This document shows, piece by piece, positions 6,536 through 12,797 of a stretch of DNA of 12,797 bases (its first letter is position 1; every line of letters begins with the position of its first letter). Made by a program: the position numbers and the translations under genes. The notes under the pieces are model-generated. The model ran no database searches. It was not told the origin of the DNA and worked only from the letters and a program-made list of their open reading frames with translations. This stretch comes from an archaeon (lineage in GTDB: Archaea; Asgardarchaeota; Hermodarchaeia; Hermodarchaeales; Hermodarchaeaceae): assembly GCA_016550415.1 (NCBI GenBank), contig JABXGU010000714.1:1-12797 (forward strand), in the 5' to 3' direction.

Positions 6536-7471
6536 TTAATTTGACTCAAGAAGTGAAACAAGTTCACGATATCGGGAACGGAGAGTAACCTCGGTGACAC
6601 CGACAGCTGTAGCAACAGATTGCTGAGAACGAGATTTTCCAAGCTGTTTTGCCGCAATGTAAATTGCCGCAGCTACATAGCCCTTTGGGTCCTTCCCTGA
6701 TAGCCGTAACTTCTCTGATGCAACAGCTAATATTTCAGTGGCCCTCTTTTCGATAGGAGTAGATAAACCAAGTATGTTGGTAAATCGGGGGACAATCTCC
6801 GCAAGATTTTGCCTTTTTGGTTTCAGGTCAAGCGTTTTGAAAAGCAGGACATAGCAGCGTTTTATTACCCGTTCCTCCTCATCGGAGGTTTTCAGCACAA
6901 AATCAAGAGTTAGAGGGAATCCGCAGGTTTTCGAGGCTGCAAAAACACATGCTGCTACCATTGCTTTAATGCTGTGCCCACGCAATAGATCATTTTTGTA
7001 GGCTTTTCGATATAGGATTGCCGCAGTTTCCCGTATGTGCCCGGGAAGATGCATCTTCTCAGCCAATCTGCGGACCTCTGTAAAAGCAATAGTTAGATTT
7101 CGGCGGCGCCATGAAGATCGAGAATTCCACTTAATTATACGTTCGATACGTCCAGCTCGTTCAGCTGAAACCTCTGAGCCCTTGATTTGACGGGAAACAC
7201 GAGTTGAGAGACCAAAATCTGGTAACATCTGAGAGAGGGGAAGACCATTTGTACTTCGTTGGTCTCTTTCTTCAGGAGTGAAGGCGCGTACTCCAGCCCG
7301 AGGATCAATCAAGGCTTCAGATAAAACCAGTCCACATCCACTACAGATTAGTTCACCACGTTGGGGGTCATGGACAATTTCATAAGATCCACAGTCTGGG
7401 CATCGAGTAACATCTGAGTGTTTTGCCACAGAGGATCCTTTATCATGAATCTCAATGGTCAAGTATTTCAT
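6536..7471 (-). CDS. tfb: Archaeal general transcription factor TFB (TFIIB homologue)
   Basis: TFB binds the TBP-TATA complex and the BRE and recruits RNA polymerase. The 311-residue chain opens with a zinc ribbon (C24, C27, C43, C46: CPDC and CSGC). A B-reader/linker region follows (about 55-90, with RAFTPEERDQRS and GLST motifs), then two cyclin-like repeats (about 110-200 and 205-305). The second repeat ends in the BRE-recognition helix-turn-helix, QQSVATAVGVTEVTLRSRYREL-like. A TTG at 7483 is possible and would add 4 residues. The ATG at 7471 is preferred because the strong TATA box at 7500-7509 predicts initiation near 7478, downstream of that TTG, giving a nearly leaderless mRNA. Linker residues are somewhat divergent (GVRAF where EWRAF is common), so it may be one of several TFB paralogues. 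It stands alone between metabolic genes. Confidence 0.96.
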   Translation of the reverse strand: MKYLTIEIHDKGSSVAKHSDVTRCPDCGSYEIVHDPQRGELICSGCGLVLSEALIDPRAGVRAFTPEERDQRSTNGLPLSQMLPDFGLSTRVSRQIKGSEVSAERAGRIERIIKWNSRSSWRRRNLTIAFTEVRRLAEKMHLPGHIRETAAILYRKAYKNDLLRGHSIKAMVAACVFAASKTCGFPLTLDFVLKTSDEEERVIKRCYVLLFKTLDLKPKRQNLAEIVPRFTNILGLSTPIEKRATEILAVASEKLRLSGKDPKGYVAAAIYIAAKQLGKSRSQQSVATAVGVTEVTLRSRYRELVSLLESN

Positions 7472-7494
7472 TACCTCAACCAAGGAATGTCAAT

Positions 7495-7516
7495 GGCGGT
7501 TTTTTATAGCTCCGCC
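7495..7516 (-). promoter_or_regulatory. TFB promoter: strong TATA box flanked by a GGCGG/CCGCC inverted repeat
   Basis: The minus strand reads GGCGGAG, then CTATAAAAAA (7509 to 7500), then CCGCC. The TATA box is among the best in the window. Exact 5-bp GC arms (7495-7499 and 7512-7516) sit on both sides, the upstream one in the BRE position. A flanking operator or a BRE variant are both possible. The rest of the 7517-7600 gap is AT-rich with no further element recognised. Confidence 0.6.
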
Positions 7517-7600
7517 TAAAAAGCACAAAAAACATCAATTATTCCATATAAAGGCAGAGAAATTTTCTTAGAAATCTGGTTGGACTGGAATAGTGGGTAT

Positions 7601-8944
7601 TCAGACTAGTGGAATGTGTCCAATCTTCCAAATTGACTTGGGAAGCATGTTAGTCGTATCGACAAGGCGGTCTTGCACTGCCTGTAAGTTCTTGATTTTT
7701 TCCTTGTATTCTTTATGTGGTGTAACAAGAATAATGCAATCAGCTGAGAGGACTTCATCAAACTTAGCAGGGGTGAAACCATAGTTTCGAATCTCTTCAG
7801 GCGTGAAATATGGGTCATGAGCCAGAATGGCAGCTGGCTGATATTCGTTAAGATAGTCTCGGATTCTGAGGCTGGGTGCAAAGCGGGTTTCCTTGACGTT
7901 TGCACGGAAAGAAATACCCAAAAGACCTATTTGGGATTCTTTGATTGATTTTTTCTGTGCATTAAGGCATCGAATGGTGAGGTCAACAGTATGGCTTGGC
8001 ATGTTGTCGTTTAGGTGTCTTGCCTGTCGAAGGAGTATAGCATTAACGCCTAATTCTTTGGCTTTGTTAATCAGGAACCAGGGATAGACAGGTATACAGT
8101 GACCACCGACCCCTGCACTGGGTCTGTGAATCATGCAGTGTTCACTGGTTTCTTCATTGGCTGCACCAATAACCTCCCATGCATCAACACCGAGAGGTTC
8201 ACATAATTGGGCGAGTAGATTGGCATAGGCTATATTTAGGTCACGAAAAGTGCCTTCAGCTACTTTCACTAGCTCAGAGGCAATAAGAGAAGAAGTTCTA
8301 ACAACCTTGCCAAAAACACTGTATATGCCAGCTGCAGCTTCACAGCTAGCACTATCAAGGCCACCGACAATCTTGGGGAATTTGTAGAGATTACGAAAAA
8401 CGCGACCCACCATGAGGCGTTCTGGACTATGAGCCAGACCAAAATCTTTCCCACCAACAAGACCGCTTTCAGCCTCCAAGATTGGTTTTACGATATGTTC
8501 AGTAGCACCAGGAGGCATTGTGGTGGACGTGATGACAATATCACCTTTTTCTAACCCGCGACCGACCTGTTGAGTTGCACTTTGAATTATGGAATAATCC
8601 TCTTGCCCAAAGGCATCAACTAGGAGAGGAACAAGAATGATAATAACGTCTGCTTCGCTTGCAGCCTTTGCACCATCCGTTGTGGCTTTCAATTGTCCAG
8701 ACTTAACCATTTTAGGAAGAAGGTCTGGAATTTTGGGTTCACTTATTAGGGGACATTCCCCGAGATTAATTTGATCAACAATGTCTTGATTTGTACGAAC
8801 TCCAACTACTTTGGCACCTTCATTTGCGAAGGCAACCGCTACTGGGAGTCCCATATTACCAATTCCGACTAGGTCAATTGTAACTTGACCTTTCCGGATT
8901 AGATGGGTGACTTCTTCTGCTGAACGCCCATAGACCTTGGTCAT
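7601..8944 (-). CDS. Nucleotide-sugar dehydrogenase of the WecC / UDP-ManNAc dehydrogenase type, with altered key residues
   Basis: The family oxidises C6 of a UDP-sugar (UDP-ManNAc, UDP-GlcNAc or UDP-Glc) to the uronic acid, feeding surface glycan or N-glycan synthesis in the cytoplasm. The 447-residue chain has a Rossmann GIGNMG at 27-32, the SPER motif, Lys227 in ELVKVAEGTFRD, the catalytic Cys283 in VGGHC, and a C-terminal UDP-binding domain (GISFRANVKETR, about 340-440). Unusual points against WecC are Arg50 where strand 2 normally ends in Asp for NAD ribose binding, Gly231 where a catalytic-pocket Asn is expected four residues after the Lys, and VYPWF for VDPWF. The frame opens at 9016, but ATG 8944 is chosen: it has a GAGAGG site (8955-8960), and the earlier residues are hydrophobic and outside the family fold. 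No other glycan gene is nearby. Confidence 0.9.
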   Translation of the reverse strand: MTKVYGRSAEEVTHLIRKGQVTIDLVGIGNMGLPVAVAFANEGAKVVGVRTNQDIVDQINLGECPLISEPKIPDLLPKMVKSGQLKATTDGAKAASEADVIIILVPLLVDAFGQEDYSIIQSATQQVGRGLEKGDIVITSTTMPPGATEHIVKPILEAESGLVGGKDFGLAHSPERLMVGRVFRNLYKFPKIVGGLDSASCEAAAGIYSVFGKVVRTSSLIASELVKVAEGTFRDLNIAYANLLAQLCEPLGVDAWEVIGAANEETSEHCMIHRPSAGVGGHCIPVYPWFLINKAKELGVNAILLRQARHLNDNMPSHTVDLTIRCLNAQKKSIKESQIGLLGISFRANVKETRFAPSLRIRDYLNEYQPAAILAHDPYFTPEEIRNYGFTPAKFDEVLSADCIILVTPHKEYKEKIKNLQAVQDRLVDTTNMLPKSIWKIGHIPLV

Positions 8945-8980
8945 TGTAAGAAAACCTCTCGCCATTAGCAAAGCAATTGA

Positions 8981-9000
8981 GCTATTAAGGATTATTATTG
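8981..9000 (-). promoter_or_regulatory. AT-rich candidate promoter of the nucleotide-sugar dehydrogenase gene
   Basis: The minus strand reads CAATAATAATCCTTAATAGC, 37-56 bases before ATG 8944. Initiation about 25 bases downstream would keep the GAGAGG site in the leader and would exclude the earlier in-frame start at 9016. No single box stands out. Confidence 0.35.
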
Positions 9001-9044
9001 TCAATGCATTTGACATTGAAGATTGGCATAACTTCAGATGAGAA

Positions 9045-9749
9045 TTAGCCTGATTTTGTGAGTTTTAATTTTTCAGTGAGAAAGGAAAAAATCATTGGTA
9101 GAATGTGATTAAAACGACTCGTCCAATAGTGATTGGCACCTTTGATGAGACGAATATACTTCTCTTGCATCTGTAATTGAGTAAATATGACTTCAGCTTC
9201 TGTTGATGGTACAACATCGTCATCGAGCCCATGAAGGACATATGTGGGACAACGGATGTAGCGCAGAGTATCTGTTATGAAGGAAGAATCAGTATCAGAA
9301 ACATGAAGACTAGCACTTAATGTGACCAGTGCCGCAGGATTAGCATTCAATGCAGCAGCTAGGGCAACGCTGCCTCCAAAACTATAGCCACAGAGAGCAA
9401 TACGTGATCCATCAACCTTAGACTGCCCTCGAAGAAAATTTACTGCGCTAATAGTATCTTGTACTTCACCAATACCTTTACCAAAACTGCCTTGACTATT
9501 TCCTGTTCCTCGAAAATTGAAGCAGAGTGCATTAAAACCATGGGAATTGGATGTATCGAAAATGGCGCGAACCCGACTGTCGTCCATTGTTCCCCCAAGG
9601 AGAGGATGTGGATGGCAAATTACAAGTCCAGGTTGCCCAGGATTTGATAAAAGGGAAAGCCGCCCTTCAAGAGTAAGGGAGCCACTTTTGAAAGTGATAG
9701 GAAGTACACTTGCTTCAAGATTGGCAGGTTTTGTAGTACTCTTATTCAT
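9045..9749 (-). CDS. Alpha/beta hydrolase (dienelactone hydrolase-like, COG2945-type)
   Basis: The 234-residue single-domain hydrolase has nucleophile Ser123 in GYSFGG, probable acid Asp177 in HGLDDDVVP and His207 in GANHYW, so the triad is complete. An early HPHPLLGGTMDDSR segment (about 46-59) and NFRGTGNSQG (about 78-87) are typical of the small cytoplasmic hydrolases often annotated as COG2945, whose natural esters are mostly unknown. There is no signal peptide or membrane segment. An in-frame ATG at 9755 would add two residues, but the AAGGAG site (9757-9762) is one base from it and seven from ATG 9749, so the latter is chosen. It is divergent from the ABC exporter genes and about 100 bp upstream of the sugar dehydrogenase gene in the same direction. 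Confidence 0.88.
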   Translation of the reverse strand: MNKSTTKPANLEASVLPITFKSGSLTLEGRLSLLSNPGQPGLVICHPHPLLGGTMDDSRVRAIFDTSNSHGFNALCFNFRGTGNSQGSFGKGIGEVQDTISAVNFLRGQSKVDGSRIALCGYSFGGSVALAAALNANPAALVTLSASLHVSDTDSSFITDTLRYIRCPTYVLHGLDDDVVPSTEAEVIFTQLQMQEKYIRLIKGANHYWTSRFNHILPMIFSFLTEKLKLTKSG

Positions 9750-9756
9750 TGGCATT

Positions 9757-9762
9757 CTCCTT
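9757..9762 (-). promoter_or_regulatory. Shine-Dalgarno site of the alpha/beta hydrolase
   Basis: AAGGAG on the minus strand, seven bases before ATG 9749 and one base before ATG 9755; this spacing favours the second ATG. Confidence 0.6.
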
Positions 9763-9803
9763 TCCTGATAATACTGAGAAGGCTACCTAATTCGTTGGGA
9801 GTG

Positions 9804-9820
9804 AATATAGCTACTTAAAC
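9804..9820 (-). promoter_or_regulatory. Candidate TATA region of the alpha/beta hydrolase
   Basis: The minus strand reads GTTTAAGTAGCTATATTC over this stretch, with two overlapping TATA-like elements 55-70 bases before the start codon. Which of the two is used cannot be decided. Confidence 0.4.
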
Positions 9821-9895
9821 CTGCGTCCTTCCCAGGAAAACAAAATCATTCGAAAGCTTCTTGAGCATACAAATTCCTCTTTTCGCATTACTCCA

Positions 9896-9905
9896 AATTA
9901 TATAC
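9896..9905 (+). promoter_or_regulatory. TATA box of the ABC exporter unit
   Basis: AATTATATAC lies about 39 bases before the GTG start at 9939. Initiation near 9927-9930 would give a leader of only about 10 bases, in line with the lack of a strong ribosome binding site there. Confidence 0.5.
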
Positions 9906-9938
9906 TAGAATTGCTGTTTTGAAGCTTGAAGTGATAGT

Positions 9939-10679
9939 GTGTCAGGTAATCAAGGAACATCACAAAGGCCAACTAGCGACTTTGTAGTTGAAGCAGAGAA
10001 CCTGCATCGAATCTATCAAATGGGTGATGTTCAAGTCCCAGCACTAAAAGGAGTAGACCTCCAAATTAGCCATGGAGAATTCGTTGTGGTTCTTGGAGTG
10101 TCGGGGAGTGGAAAGTCGACCCTATTGAATTTATTAGGTGGACTGGATAGACCCACAGAAGGCAAAGTCCTCATTGAGGGACAGGACTTGTCACAAATGA
10201 GTGACGACCAACTAGCTGATCTACGTCTCCACAAAGTTGGATTCGTCTTTCAATTCTTCAACCTCATGCCTCAATTAACCGCTCAAGCTAATGTGGAGCT
10301 TCCTCTATTTTTAGCAGAGATTCCCTCCAAGAATGCACAAGAGAGAAGTGAGGAACTCCTTGAACTAGTTGGATTGACACAAAGAGCTCATCATCGTCCC
10401 ACAGAGTTAAGTGGAGGAGAACAACAACGGGTCGCCATTGCTAGAGCCCTTGCCAACAATCCAACCATTGTGCTTGCTGATGAACCTACAGGCAACTTGG
10501 ATACGAAAACTGGTGGGGAAATCATTAAACTTCTACGTGAAGTTAATCAAATTAAAAATCAAACTTTCATCGTAGTTGGTCATGATAATCGTTTGAAGAC
10601 TGTAGCAGACCGGATTATTGAGATGCAAGATGGAAAGTTCATAAGAAAACAGGGGAAAAGGAGGCAAAGGAGCCAATGA
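9939..10679 (+). CDS. MacB/LolD-type ABC transporter ATP-binding protein
   Basis: This 246-residue nucleotide-binding subunit powers the FtsX-fold permease encoded next. Walker [10 protein letters not shown] is at 53-61, Q-loop Gln105 in VFQFFNLMP, signature LSGGE at 157-161, Walker B LADEP around Asp181-Glu182, D-loop GNLD, and switch His215 in GHD. All catalytic residues are present. The FFNLMP and EPTGNLD segments are typical of the MacB/LolD/FtsE subfamily, which uses ATP to drive a mechanical movement in the partner or to extrude peptides and lipoproteins. The start is GTG with a poor ribosome binding site and a nearby TATA box, so translation may be close to leaderless. The stop overlaps the permease start by ATGA, indicating translational coupling. 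Confidence 0.95.
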   Translation: MSGNQGTSQRPTSDFVVEAENLHRIYQMGDVQVPALKGVDLQISHGEFVVVLGVSGSGKSTLLNLLGGLDRPTEGKVLIEGQDLSQMSDDQLADLRLHKVGFVFQFFNLMPQLTAQANVELPLFLAEIPSKNAQERSEELLELVGLTQRAHHRPTELSGGEQQRVAIARALANNPTIVLADEPTGNLDTKTGGEIIKLLREVNQIKNQTFIVVGHDNRLKTVADRIIEMQDGKFIRKQGKRRQRSQ

Positions 10680-11911
10680 AGGCAAAGCGTATCATGAGCT
10701 TGGCTTGGACACAAATGCGACGCCGTAAACTTCGCACCAGCCTAACAGCCCTTGGCATCATTGTCGGTGTGATGACCTTGGTGTCTATTTCAGCTTTGGG
10801 CACTGGATTTAGAAATGAGGTTACTACTCGGATGATACAAGGCTTTGAACCTGATATCATAAGTGTTCTACCAGCCAGTGACCTGTTCACTGCTTATGGT
10901 TTTGACTATCTGACTATGGATGAAGCAGGGAAAATCTCAGCCTTCGATCATGTTGAAACAGTCATGCCACTACAACGGAAAGGAGTCGTCCTGCATAAAC
11001 CGGATGACCACATGGAAACGAGAATAATTGGGATGAATTTCTCACTTATGTGGCAAATATACAATGACAGACTCAGTTTTGCAGAAGGTAGTCTGCCTGA
11101 CCCTGTAACAAATGATTCAGTTATTCTTGGTTATATGGGAACTCCTTGGGTCCATGTGAATGACACAATTAAAGCCGAAATCATAGTTCGGGTAGATGGC
11201 GATATTGAATTCCGGAACCACACATTCACCGTACGTGGTATTCTAAATGAGGTGGGCTATTCGGGAACCACACCCTTTGATCGGAGTGTCATAATGCCTT
11301 TGAACACTTGCCAAATTATCCATGAAACAGAACATATAGATACAATCATAGTCAAAGTTGATGACCCTGCTTATTCTGATTACGTAGCAGATGAAATTCG
11401 GGACTATTATGAACATAATGTCTTGGTGCTTGTAGCAAGCCAAGTAATCGAAACTATCGGCGGCATATTCACGCTTATAGAGTTATTCTTAATGGGCATA
11501 GCATCCATCGCACTATTGGTAGCGGGCGTCTCAATCCTGAATATAATGCTTGTTTCGGTAATTGAGCGAACCCGAGAAATTGGTATAATGAAAGCATTGG
11601 GTGCCAGAAGCCGCACTATTCTTAGTCAATTCTTAGCAGAAGCCGCACTATTAGGTCTTCTTGGTAGTCTTATTGGCGTCGGTTTAGGTTGGCTACTTGC
11701 CCAAGGCATTGGACAAGTCTTACCAAACATATTATCAGGTAACTCCTTGTTATCGTATATTCCCTCTGAATTCACTTTACAGCCACAAGTATCCTTAGAA
11801 TCGATTCTACTCGCCATTATATTTGCTATTACAGTAAGTGTTATCTTTGCGCTCTATCCTGCCCGAAAGGCAGCTAAGCTTGATCCCGTACAAGCACTCC
11901 GCTACGAATAG
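10676..11911 (+). CDS. MacB/FtsX-fold ABC transporter permease
   Basis: The 411-residue membrane protein has a basic cytoplasmic N-terminus and TM1 (about 20-42). A large extracytoplasmic domain follows (about 43-265, MacB_PCD-like, containing the NDT and NHT sequons). Three more helices lie at about 266-292, 320-345 and 375-400. The family signature REIGIMKALGA follows TM2, and the chain ends YPARKAAKLDPVQALRYE. It forms a dimer that couples to the upstream ATPase. Archaea mostly lack an outer membrane, so a MacA/TolC-type tripartite pump is not expected and none is encoded here; export of a peptide or lipid-anchored protein, or a mechanical role, are options. The start overlaps the ATPase stop and has a GGAG site three bases upstream. 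The substrate is unknown. Confidence 0.94.
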   Translation: MKAKRIMSLAWTQMRRRKLRTSLTALGIIVGVMTLVSISALGTGFRNEVTTRMIQGFEPDIISVLPASDLFTAYGFDYLTMDEAGKISAFDHVETVMPLQRKGVVLHKPDDHMETRIIGMNFSLMWQIYNDRLSFAEGSLPDPVTNDSVILGYMGTPWVHVNDTIKAEIIVRVDGDIEFRNHTFTVRGILNEVGYSGTTPFDRSVIMPLNTCQIIHETEHIDTIIVKVDDPAYSDYVADEIRDYYEHNVLVLVASQVIETIGGIFTLIELFLMGIASIALLVAGVSILNIMLVSVIERTREIGIMKALGARSRTILSQFLAEAALLGLLGSLIGVGLGWLLAQGIGQVLPNILSGNSLLSYIPSEFTLQPQVSLESILLAIIFAITVSVIFALYPARKAAKLDPVQALRYE

Positions 11912-11975
11912 AAGAAAAACGATAACCCTATCCATTTTGCTTGTTTCCACTTGTAACTTCATTGAGGAGCTAGGT

Positions 11976-12797
11976 ATGATAGAAAAACAAAGAAAGAAGA
12001 AATGGCTTCATCAGAAATTGGGAATTAAGGTCATAGATAGTCACGCCCATTACCTGTCTTATGCTATTATTCAAGATTGGGCTGTTCAAGATGAACGAAT
12101 GGAACATCGTATTCAAACACGTACAGACATGACAACAGTAGATTTACCTAAACCGGATGAGGACCTTGCACAACGCTGGGTAACTGAACTCGACAAATAT
12201 GGAATTGACCGAATCGGGATGATGGTGGGTTCAAAGGCATGGGAAGAGTTCTCAGAAGCGATGAAACGATTTCCAAATCGATTTTATGGTTATGCCAATA
12301 TTAACCCCAATGAACCTGATGCAGAAGAACAAGCGCGACATGCTATTCAGGACCTTGGATTTCATGGTTTCAAATTATATCCAGTGGCAAACCAGTTCCA
12401 TGCTTATGACAAGGCGGCTTACAAGATATACCAGATTGCAGATGAGCTAAGTGTTCCAGTTCTTAGTCATTTTGGCATTTCTATTGGACCGGGTGTAGAT
12501 CTTCGCTATGGTAATCCATTAGACTTACAGCCTGCGGCACGGGATTTCCCTGATGTCAAGTTTGGAATTGCTCATATGGGAGCTGGTATGTTCCGTGAAA
12601 CTCTACTTCTATTTTATCAATCTGATAACTGTTACATGGACACGTCTGGATCTAATATATGGATGCGTTACATCCCTTACCCTACAACTCTTGAGGGAGT
12701 ACTGAAACGGGCGCTGGAAGCAGCTGGACCAGAGCGAATCATATTTGGAACGGATAGTTCCATGTTTCCACGAGGTTTCCGGATTAATATTCTTGAA
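11976..12797 (+). CDS. Amidohydrolase-2 family metal-dependent hydrolase (3' partial)
   Basis: An open frame of 274 codons runs off the right edge. Metal-ligand and active-site motifs appear in family order: HxH at H23 and H25 (IDSHAHY), Lys133 in GFKLYP, H165 in LSHFG, H200 in IAHMG and Asp260 in FGTDSS. This is the TIM-barrel layout of PF04909 enzymes, which include decarboxylases (ACMSD, gamma-resorcylate) and lactone or amide hydrolases; the sequence does not show which. It is cytoplasmic, with no signal peptide; the first 16 residues are basic. ATG 11976 has GAGGAG (11964-11969) six bases upstream. It lies 64 bp downstream of the permease gene in the same direction, so co-transcription is possible but the function gives no obvious link. 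The last part of the barrel is missing from the window. Confidence 0.88.
   Translation, partial: MIEKQRKKKWLHQKLGIKVIDSHAHYLSYAIIQDWAVQDERMEHRIQTRTDMTTVDLPKPDEDLAQRWVTELDKYGIDRIGMMVGSKAWEEFSEAMKRFPNRFYGYANINPNEPDAEEQARHAIQDLGFHGFKLYPVANQFHAYDKAAYKIYQIADELSVPVLSHFGISIGPGVDLRYGNPLDLQPAARDFPDVKFGIAHMGAGMFRETLLLFYQSDNCYMDTSGSNIWMRYIPYPTTLEGVLKRALEAAGPERIIFGTDSSMFPRGFRINILE

Noticed and set aside
8945..9016. Upstream extension of the sugar dehydrogenase as a possible signal peptide or membrane anchor
   Set aside because: The extension is hydrophobic, but the ATG at 8944 has a ribosome binding site, the enzyme family is cytoplasmic, and a candidate promoter overlaps the extension.
9939..11911. A tripartite MacAB-TolC type efflux pump
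   Set aside because: Only the ATPase and permease are present; no MacA-like adaptor is encoded nearby and the host is most likely an archaeon without an outer membrane.

Overview
The window looks like chromosomal DNA of an archaeon. It carries a TFB-type general transcription factor, a complete ABCE1/RLI ribosome-recycling ATPase with its Fe-S domain, an ADP-forming acyl-CoA synthetase alpha chain, TATA-box promoters, a tRNA with an apparent internal intron, and a beta-helix surface protein with a C-terminal membrane anchor. The style of the surface protein (NosD-like repeats, Ig-like domains, a Thr/Pro linker, then a GIPGF motif with one membrane helix and an RRKK tail) suggests an Asgard lineage, perhaps Thorarchaeia. 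That lineage call is an inference; other archaea are not excluded.

Layout. (1) 3-1952, plus strand: the 3' part of a large secreted or cell-surface protein. (2) 1989-2081: tRNA-Arg(CCG) with about 15-16 extra bases in the D-loop, between its own TATA box and a T-run. (3) 2180-3103, plus strand: a DUF89 (ARMT1-like) metal-dependent phosphatase, converging on the next block. (4) 3150-9749, minus strand: five genes read leftward, in transcription order alpha/beta hydrolase, UDP-sugar dehydrogenase, TFB, acyl-CoA synthetase alpha chain, RLI. The gaps of about 75-130 bp each hold a plausible TATA element, so these are probably separate or only loosely coupled units. (5) 9939-11911, plus strand, divergent from the hydrolase: a two-gene MacB/LolD-type ABC unit (ATPase and FtsX-fold permease) joined by an ATGA overlap. 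(6) 11976 to the window end: an amidohydrolase cut by the right edge.

The genes mix core information processing (tRNA, TFB, RLI) with metabolism and envelope functions. I see no mobile element, CRISPR array, phage gene or defence island, and no gene-free stretch over 300 bases. The most interesting signals are the D-loop insertion in tRNA-Arg, the altered cofactor and active-site residues of the sugar dehydrogenase, and symmetric elements in the DUF89, TFB and RLI promoter regions.
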